Source: an uncultured Blautia sp. (lineage in GTDB: Bacteria; Bacillota; Clostridia; Lachnospirales; Lachnospiraceae). Taken from it: 15,794 bases of DNA. The notes under the pieces are model-generated. The model did not search any database. It was not told where the DNA came from and saw only the letters and a list, made by a program, of their open reading frames with translations. How positions within the stretch are numbered: position 1 is the stretch's first letter; every line of letters starts with the position of its first letter. The position numbers and the translations under genes were made by a program. The stretch is from the NCBI GenBank assembly GCA_900551465.1, contig URWL01000007.1:1-15794 (forward strand), read 5' to 3'. Of this stretch, positions 7,434 to 13,393 are shown in pieces.

Positions 7434-9398
7434 ATGAAGGATGGATTTATAAAGGTCAGTGCAGGAACTCCGGATGTAAGAGTTGGAGACTGCGAATATA
7501 ATGCAGATGAGATCATCCGTATGGCTCATGAAATGGAAGGACAGGGAGCCAGGATCATGGTGTTTCCGGAGCTTTGTATCACCTCCTACAGCTGCGGAGA
7601 TCTTTTCTGGCAGGAAACCCTTCTGAATGAAGCAAAGGCACAGCTGATCCGAATTGCGGAGGAAACAGGAGATGTGGACGGCCTGATCTTTGTAGGGCTT
7701 CCTATGGAGTATAACGGAAAGCTTTATAACGTGGCTGCCGGGATCAGCGGGGGAGAAGTTCTGGGTCTGGTGCCCAAAATAAATATCCCGAATTATAACG
7801 AGTTTTATGAAAGCCGTTATTTTACATCCGGAAAAGATGTGAACGGATGGGTTACCTTCTGGCACAGTGACAGCTCTGACACAGAGTATCCAGAGTATGA
7901 GGCTATGGTTTCTCCGCACTTACTTTTTACCTGTCCCCAGATGCCGGAACTGAAGGTGGCGGCAGAAATCTGTGAAGATCTCTGGGTGGCGGATCCGCCA
8001 AGCACCTGTCATGCTTATCATGGAGCATCCTTGATCGTTAATCTTTCTGCCAGTGATGAATTGGTAGGAAAGGACAGTTATCGAAAAAATCTGGTCAGCA
8101 GCCAGTCTGCAAGACTGGTATGCGGTTATATTTATGCTTCTGCCGGAATCGGGGAATCAACCCAGGATGTAGTGTATGCAGGACACGATCTGATCGCGGA
8201 AAACGGCACAGTTCTTGCAGAAAGCAGGAAGTTTACCAACGGGGCAGTCTACGGCGTACTGGATATCCGGAAGCTGGTCAATGAGCGCAGACGAATGACT
8301 ACATTTCAGTTTGCAGCGGACAAAGCACAGGAGATGGAGTCTTATTATGATGAAGTGTTCTTTGACCTGCAGACAACAGAAACAGATCTGACAGGTCTGA
8401 TTGATTCCAGGCCTTTTGTGCCGGCTGCCATGGAAGAAAGAGAACGCCGCTGCGATGAGATTCTGAATATCCAGGCAACAGGTCTGATGAGACGACTTGC
8501 ACACATCCACTGCCAGAATGCAGTAATTGGTCTGTCCGGAGGTCTGGATTCCACTCTTGCACTCCTGGTGACCGTCCGTGCTTTTGATATGCTGGGCATT
8601 TCAAGAGAAAAGATCACGGCTGTGACTATGCCCTGCTTCGGAACTACAGACAGAACCTACAACAATGCCTGTCAGCTGAGTCTCTGTCTGGGAACAGAGC
8701 TTCGCGAAGTGAACATCCGGGAGGCGGTAAGTCTTCATTTCCGGGATATCGGACATGATCCGGAAATTCATGATGTCACATACGAAAACAGTCAGGCAAG
8801 AGAGAGAACTCAGATTTTGATGGATATTGCAAATCAGAAGGGCGGTATTGTGATCGGAACCGGCGATCTTTCTGAACTGGCGCTGGGATGGGCGACCTTT
8901 AACGGAGACCATATGTCTATGTACGGAGTAAACGGCTCCGTTCCAAAGACACTGGTACGCCATCTGGTAAGATATTATGCAGATACCTGCGGAGAAAAGA
9001 AACTGTCAGAGATCCTTCTGGATATTCTGGACACTCCGGTGAGCCCGGAACTTCTTCCGCCAAAGGATGGCAAAATCGCACAGAAAACAGAGGATCTGGT
9101 AGGACCTTATGAACTTCATGACTTTTTCCTGTATCATATGCTTCGCTGGACCTGTCCGCCGGCAAAGATCTTCCGTATGGCAAAGACTGCTTTTGCCGGA
9201 GAATATGATGAGGAAACCATACTGAAATGGCTGAAGACTTTTTACAGACGGTTCTTTACCCAGCAGTTTAAGCGCTCCTGTCTGCCGGACGGCCCAAAGG
9301 TGGGAAGCGTGGCAGTTTCTCCAAGGGGAGATCTGCGTATGCCAAGTGATGCCTGTGGAACCTTGTGGATGAGAGAAGTGGATAAAATAAAAATCTGA
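7434..9398 (+). CDS. nadE: Glutamine-dependent NAD+ synthetase
   Basis: A 654-residue two-domain enzyme that makes NAD+ from deamido-NAD+ and ATP, using ammonia released from glutamine; it is the last step of NAD synthesis. The N-terminal nitrilase-type glutaminase domain (about 1-280) has its triad: Glu46 in FPELC, Lys115 in VPKINIPNYNEFYE and Cys180 in AAEICEDLW. The C-terminal synthetase domain has the ATP pyrophosphatase P-loop SGGLDS (368-373), and GTGDLSELALGW followed by HMSMYGVNGSVPK. Its length fits the fused, glutamine-using form. I chose ATG 7434 because GAAAGGGG stands 5 bases before it and because MKDGFIKVSAGTP is a family-like beginning. An in-frame ATG at 7350 would add 28 unrelated residues and has no binding site. 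A strong bidirectional terminator begins at its stop codon. Confidence 0.95.
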   Translation: MKDGFIKVSAGTPDVRVGDCEYNADEIIRMAHEMEGQGARIMVFPELCITSYSCGDLFWQETLLNEAKAQLIRIAEETGDVDGLIFVGLPMEYNGKLYNVAAGISGGEVLGLVPKINIPNYNEFYESRYFTSGKDVNGWVTFWHSDSSDTEYPEYEAMVSPHLLFTCPQMPELKVAAEICEDLWVADPPSTCHAYHGASLIVNLSASDELVGKDSYRKNLVSSQSARLVCGYIYASAGIGESTQDVVYAGHDLIAENGTVLAESRKFTNGAVYGVLDIRKLVNERRRMTTFQFAADKAQEMESYYDEVFFDLQTTETDLTGLIDSRPFVPAAMEERERRCDEILNIQATGLMRRLAHIHCQNAVIGLSGGLDSTLALLVTVRAFDMLGISREKITAVTMPCFGTTDRTYNNACQLSLCLGTELREVNIREAVSLHFRDIGHDPEIHDVTYENSQARERTQILMDIANQKGGIVIGTGDLSELALGWATFNGDHMSMYGVNGSVPKTLVRHLVRYYADTCGEKKLSEILLDILDTPVSPELLPPKDGKIAQKTEDLVGPYELHDFFLYHMLRWTCPPAKIFRMAKTAFAGEYDEETILKWLKTFYRRFFTQQFKRSCLPDGPKVGSVAVSPRGDLRMPSDACGTLWMREVDKIKI

Positions 9399-9450
9399 AA
9401 AATACCCGTTATCGGAAAAATGTAAAAATCCGGTAACGGGTATTTTTTAT
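9398..9450. terminator. Bidirectional terminator shared by convergent nadE and the minus-strand gene
   Basis: AAAAATACCCGTTATCGGA (9398-9416) pairs with TCCGGTAACGGGTATTTTT (9429-9447), about 19 base pairs with one wobble and a 12-base A-rich loop. Runs of A on the left and T on the right allow termination in both directions. Both stop codons touch it: nadE ends at 9398 and the minus-strand gene's stop is at 9447-9449. Confidence 0.92.
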
Positions 9451-9884
9451 TGGATTTCTGCTTTTTTAACTGCGTCCTGGATGGCATGGATCAGCATCAA
9501 AGAGGTGTACTTCTGATCACTTGCATATTCCAGTTTATCCAGATCACACCCACTGTAGATCTGACTTGCCAGTTCTTCGATGGCGGGTTCCACAAGCGGG
9601 AACATAGCTGCTGTGCTTTCGCTTAAGTTTGCCAGATGGATAGATTGTATCCTGTCTGCATCTACAGTGACTTCCACATCAAAACTGTTTCCGTTCAGTG
9701 CAATGGAGGAGCGGTAGATTCCCGGAGTGTAGACAGCGTCAGGAGTTGTGGAAGCTGTTTTTGCTCTGCCGGGACCGAACATGACAAATAGCAGGATTCC
9801 CAGGATGGAAAGAAACAAAAGGAAGATTCCTGTATAAATGATCTCCTTCATATGTAAAACAATGATCTTGGTTCTGGAACTCAT
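9447..9884 (-). CDS. Membrane-anchored protein with degenerate FMN-binding-like domain
   Basis: A 145-residue protein with a short basic N-terminus, one transmembrane helix (about residues 14-36) and an extracytoplasmic domain of about 100 residues. The domain pattern, YTPGIYRSSIALNGNSFDVEV then TVDADRIQSIHLANLSEST (strands, a glycine turn, an acidic D-R-I step) and a final YTSLMLIHAIQDAV helix, resembles FMN_bind (RnfG/NqrC-type) domains. Those usually end in SGATYTS..., where the Thr of SGAT carries FMN covalently. Here the corresponding stretch reads SDQKYTS, so covalent flavin attachment is doubtful. It may bind FMN non-covalently or not at all. CCAGGAGG, 7 bases before the ATG on the minus strand, fixes the start; an internal Met12 has no binding site. 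It is alone on its strand, divergent from addB. I found no clear promoter for it. Confidence 0.75.
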   Translation of the reverse strand: MSSRTKIIVLHMKEIIYTGIFLLFLSILGILLFVMFGPGRAKTASTTPDAVYTPGIYRSSIALNGNSFDVEVTVDADRIQSIHLANLSESTAAMFPLVEPAIEELASQIYSGCDLDKLEYASDQKYTSLMLIHAIQDAVKKAEIQ

Positions 9885-9931
9885 ATGGCTGCCTCCTGGT
9901 CAGAATATGTAAGTACTGCTGTAAATAACAT

Positions 9932-9948
9932 CTGTATGGATCATACAG
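9932..9948. repeat. Perfect palindrome in the divergent control region
   Basis: CTGTATGGATCATACAG is a perfect 7-base inverted repeat with a 3-base centre, 47 bases upstream of the minus-strand gene's start and about 65 bases before the addB -35. On the minus strand it contains TATGAT, a possible -10. It has the size and symmetry of a dimeric regulator's site, but no family can be named. Confidence 0.4.
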
Positions 9949-9963
9949 AACAGGAAAAGAACT

Positions 9964-9977
9964 TATGATTTATCATA
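9964..9977. repeat. AT-rich palindrome with a downstream partial copy
   Basis: TATGATTTATCATA is a perfect 6-base inverted repeat with a 2-base centre. A partial copy of the same motif in the other orientation, TATGATAAA, occurs at 9996-10004, just before the addB promoter. Repeated half-sites could be an operator. AT-rich composition makes chance occurrences likely. Confidence 0.3.
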
Positions 9978-10013
9978 TGCAGGCAGTCTTTTCTTTATGA
10001 TAAAAATGAGTGA

Positions 10014-10042
10014 TTGTAGAAATCGAACATATGTGCTACAAT
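10014..10042 (+). promoter_or_regulatory. Promoter of the addB-addA operon
   Basis: TTGTAG (10014-10019, 4 of 6 to consensus) and TACAAT (10037-10042, 5 of 6) are separated by exactly 17 bases. Transcription would start near 10049, giving a leader of about 20 bases that carries GGGAGG (10058-10063) before the ATG at 10069. It is the only good promoter-like pair in this gap on the + strand. Confidence 0.7.
10024..10037. promoter_or_regulatory. Candidate LexA (SOS) operator inside the addBA promoter
   Basis: CGAACATATGTGCT matches the Gram-positive SOS box CGAACRNRYGTTYC at 12 of 14 positions: the left half-site and centre are perfect, and the right half differs at two bases. It fills most of the spacer between -35 and -10 and overlaps the first base of the -10, where bound LexA would block polymerase. 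Repression by LexA is inference; no lexA gene is in the window. Confidence 0.5.
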
Positions 10043-10068
10043 GGAAGAAAAAATTCAGGGAGGAAATT

Positions 10069-13000
10069 ATGCCGCTTCAGTTTATCATTGGAAATTCCGG
10101 AGCCGGAAAATCTTATACAGCGTTTCAGAGTCTTATTTCTGATGCTGTGGACCATCCGGAAAAACTGTATTATGTGATTGTGCCGGAGCAGTTTACCATG
10201 CAGACACAGAAAACTCTGGTACAGATGCACCCGGATGGTGGAATCTTGAATATTGATGTTCTGAGTTTTGACCGTCTTGCTTACCGTGTACTGGAAGAAA
10301 CCGGCGGTGATGTCAGAAGGATACTGGAAGAAACCGGAAAAAATATGATCCTCCAGAAACTGGTTCAGAAACATCAGAAGGAACTGGTATATCTGAAAAA
10401 TCAGATGAAAAAACCCGGATATCTGGATGAGGTAAAATCTCTGATCTCGGAATTTATGCAGTATAGTGTGGGAGAGGCAGAGATAAAGAAGATGCAGGAG
10501 GATGCGTCAGACAGAACCCTTCTTCAGATGAAGCTTCAGGATGTGTCAGTACTGTATCATGGATTCCGGGATTATCTGAAAGATCATTATATGACAGCTG
10601 AGGAAGTTCTGGAAATCCTGGCAAAGCAGATTGCTTTTTCCGAAAAACTGAAAGACAGTGTTCTTTTGCTGGATGGATTTACTGGTTTTACACCGATACA
10701 GATCCAGGTGATCCGGGAACTGCTGATATCATGTGAAAAGGTATCTGTTACAGTGACTATGGACGTGCGGGAGCCATTTTTGTATAAAGAAAAATCTCAT
10801 CAGCTTTTTTATATGAGTCATAAGATGATCCGAAGTCTCTGTGAACTTACGAAAGATATTCTGGAGCCGATCTGGATAGCGCCGGGCAGTAAGTCCCGCC
10901 ATGCCCGGGCAGAGGCTTTGGCATTTCTGGAGCAGAATATCTTCCGGTACCAGAAAAAAACATTTTCCGGTAAGCAGGATTCCATAAGGATTTTCTGTGC
11001 GGGAGATCCGGTCAGAGAAATGGAGGAAACTGCAAGAAGAATTCTGCGGCTTGTCAGGGAGGAAGGCTGCCGTTATGGAGAGATCGCGGTGATCACAGGA
11101 GATCTGGAAACCTATGGAAGTCTTGCAAGACAGGCATTTGAAGATGCAGGAATTCCTTTCTTTGTGGACGAAAAGCATTCTATTCTTATGAATCCTTTTG
11201 TGGAATATATCCGGGCTGCTCTGGAAATGGCTGCCCAGGGATTTTCCTATGAAAGTGTATTCCGATATCTCAGATGCGGAATGTCCGATGTGACCAGAGA
11301 GGAGACAGACTGGCTGGAGAACTATGCAGTGGCGCTGGGGATCCGTGGATTTAAACGGTGGAAGGAAAAGTGGGTGCGGGTTTATCGGGGCATGAAAGAG
11401 GAATCTCTTCTGGAGATCAACAGAATCCGTGAGAAATTCATAGAAGAAACGGAGGCTCTGGCACTGGGATTTTCCGGAAGAAAGAAAACCGTCAGGGAAT
11501 ACTGCCAGTATCTTTACGAGTTTATTGTGAAAAGCCGTATTCAGGAAAAATTAAAGATTCAGGAGGAGATATTTGCACGAAAAGGCATCAGGGCAATGGA
11601 AAAAGAGTATGCTCAGATCTATGGGATCGTTATGGAGCTGCTGGATAAAATGGCAGAGATCCTGGGTGAGGAAATCGTATCTTCGGAAGAATTTCGACAG
11701 ATTCTTGAAACAGGAATGTCCCAGGCAAAGGTTGCTCTGATTCCTCCGGGGGTCGATCAGGTCCTTGTTGGGGATATGGAGAGAACTCGACTGAAAGATA
11801 TCCGTGCTCTGTTTTTTGTGGGAATGAATGAAGGAAACATTCCAAAGAAAACAGAATCCGGCGGACTTCTTACAGAACTGGACAGAGATTTTTTTGAAGA
11901 TCAGGGAGTGGAGCTTGCTCCGGGGCCAAAAGAACTGATGAATATGCAGAGATTTTATCTGTATCTGAATCTTACCAGACCTTCTGAACATTTATATCTT
12001 TCTTACAGCTGCTCCAATGCCAAAGGAGAAGCGGTCAGTCCGGCCTACCTGATTGGTACAGTGCGGAAGCTGTATCCGGATCTTCTGGCAGAAAAGGCGG
12101 AGGAACCGGAGAATCCTCTGGACCTTCTGGAAACTCCGTCCACCGGTATTGGATTTTTGCTGTCTGGTCTGGAAAATGAAGAAATGCAGCAGGACCCTCT
12201 GTTCCAGGAATTGTACAGCTGGTATCTGAGAAGTCCGGAATATCAGGATCTTACAAAAAAGCTTACAGAGGCCGCTTTTGTCCGAAAACCTGAGGACAGG
12301 ATCAGTAAAAGTGTGGCAAAGGCTCTGTACGGAGAAATCTCCGATTACAGCGCCACCCGGCTGGAACGGTTTGCCGCCTGTGCTTTTGCACATTTTCTGC
12401 AGTATGGTCTGGCTGTGACAGAACGGGCGGAATATGAATTTCGGGCAATGGATATGGGAAATGTGCTTCATCAGGCACTTGAAAAATTTGCCGCAGAGCT
12501 TCGGAGAAAAGGTCTTGACTGGGCAGAACTGGAAGAGGAACAGAGAGACCGGATTGCGGAATACTGTATGGAACAGGTGGCGGCAGATTATGGAAATACG
12601 ATTCTGAAAAGCAGCGCCAGAAATCAGTATATGATCCAGCGGACGCTCCGAATCCTGAAACGTACCGTCTGGGCTTTGCAGGAACAGCTTTGCTGCGGGG
12701 AATTTGTACCGGAGGGATTTGAAGTCTCCATAGGAGGCGGAAGGATCGACCGTCTGGATGTTCTCAAAGAGGATAAAAAGGTTTATGTGAAGATCATTGA
12801 TTATAAGTCCGGAAATACTTCCTTTGATCTTGTTGGGGTTTATTATGGCCTTCAGCTTCAGCTTGTAGTATATATGGATGCAGCTATGGAAGCAGAAAAG
12901 AAAAAACACCCGGACTGTCAGATCGAGCCTGCGGGAATCTTTTATTATAATATCAAAGATCCAATGATCCAGACCGATATTCAGGAGGATCTCCAGGAAC

Positions 13001-13392
13001 TTGAAAGGAAAATCTATAAAGAACTGAAAATGAACGGGCTGGTAAATTCATCGGACAATATCATTCATAAACTAGATGCCGGAGCTTCTTCGCTGCCTGT
13101 TTCTTTTACGAAAGACGGAGGTTTCCGAAAAGGTTCTTCTGTGGCGTCCCGCGAGCAGTTTCAGCTTTTGAATCAGTATGTCAAAAATAAGATCGCGGAG
13201 ATCCGTTCTCATATTCTTTCCGGAGATGCGGAGGTTTCTCCTTATGAAATGGGAAAGAAAAATGCCTGTACCTATTGTACCTATCAGGGGGTCTGCGGGT
13301 TTGACAAAAAAATCCCGGGATATGAATACAGACGTCTGAGACAGTTTACAGATGAGGAGATATGGAAATCTATGGAAATGGAGGCAGAGTAA
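10069..13392 (+). CDS. addB: AddB, helicase-nuclease subunit with iron-sulfur nuclease domain
   Basis: A 1107-residue subunit of the AddAB (RexAB-like) enzyme, which unwinds and trims double-strand breaks to prepare 3' tails for RecA. The N-terminus has Walker A GNSGAGKS (8-15). The middle is UvrD-like without a full set of helicase motifs, as expected for AddB. The C-terminal RecB-type nuclease shows IIDYKSG with Asp911 and Lys913, and GLQLQLVVYMDAA, the Q-containing motif that follows. The four cysteines that hold the 4Fe-4S cluster are present: Cys771 in FAACAFAHFLQYGL, then Cys1067, Cys1070 and Cys1076 in the C-x2-C-x5-C arrangement. It therefore looks fully active. I chose ATG 10069 because GGGAGG precedes it and MPLQFIIGNSGAGKS is the usual start; an in-frame ATG at 9997 would lie upstream of the promoter. 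The gene ends one base before addA. Confidence 0.96.
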   Translation: MPLQFIIGNSGAGKSYTAFQSLISDAVDHPEKLYYVIVPEQFTMQTQKTLVQMHPDGGILNIDVLSFDRLAYRVLEETGGDVRRILEETGKNMILQKLVQKHQKELVYLKNQMKKPGYLDEVKSLISEFMQYSVGEAEIKKMQEDASDRTLLQMKLQDVSVLYHGFRDYLKDHYMTAEEVLEILAKQIAFSEKLKDSVLLLDGFTGFTPIQIQVIRELLISCEKVSVTVTMDVREPFLYKEKSHQLFYMSHKMIRSLCELTKDILEPIWIAPGSKSRHARAEALAFLEQNIFRYQKKTFSGKQDSIRIFCAGDPVREMEETARRILRLVREEGCRYGEIAVITGDLETYGSLARQAFEDAGIPFFVDEKHSILMNPFVEYIRAALEMAAQGFSYESVFRYLRCGMSDVTREETDWLENYAVALGIRGFKRWKEKWVRVYRGMKEESLLEINRIREKFIEETEALALGFSGRKKTVREYCQYLYEFIVKSRIQEKLKIQEEIFARKGIRAMEKEYAQIYGIVMELLDKMAEILGEEIVSSEEFRQILETGMSQAKVALIPPGVDQVLVGDMERTRLKDIRALFFVGMNEGNIPKKTESGGLLTELDRDFFEDQGVELAPGPKELMNMQRFYLYLNLTRPSEHLYLSYSCSNAKGEAVSPAYLIGTVRKLYPDLLAEKAEEPENPLDLLETPSTGIGFLLSGLENEEMQQDPLFQELYSWYLRSPEYQDLTKKLTEAAFVRKPEDRISKSVAKALYGEISDYSATRLERFAACAFAHFLQYGLAVTERAEYEFRAMDMGNVLHQALEKFAAELRRKGLDWAELEEEQRDRIAEYCMEQVAADYGNTILKSSARNQYMIQRTLRILKRTVWALQEQLCCGEFVPEGFEVSIGGGRIDRLDVLKEDKKVYVKIIDYKSGNTSFDLVGVYYGLQLQLVVYMDAAMEAEKKKHPDCQIEPAGIFYYNIKDPMIQTDIQEDLQELERKIYKELKMNGLVNSSDNIIHKLDAGASSLPVSFTKDGGFRKGSSVASREQFQLLNQYVKNKIAEIRSHILSGDAEVSPYEMGKKNACTYCTYQGVCGFDKKIPGYEYRRLRQFTDEEIWKSMEMEAE

Positions 13393-13393
13393 A

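Noticed and set aside
9997..10068. A 24-codon N-terminal extension of addB from ATG 9997
   Set aside because: It would contain the -35, spacer and -10 of the promoter, has no ribosome binding site, and AddB homology starts at MPLQF (10069).
11992..12909. A 305-codon minus-strand frame opposite addB
   Set aside because: Shadow frame: it covers the AddB nuclease domain region, whose Cys and DYK motifs are clearly real on the + strand.
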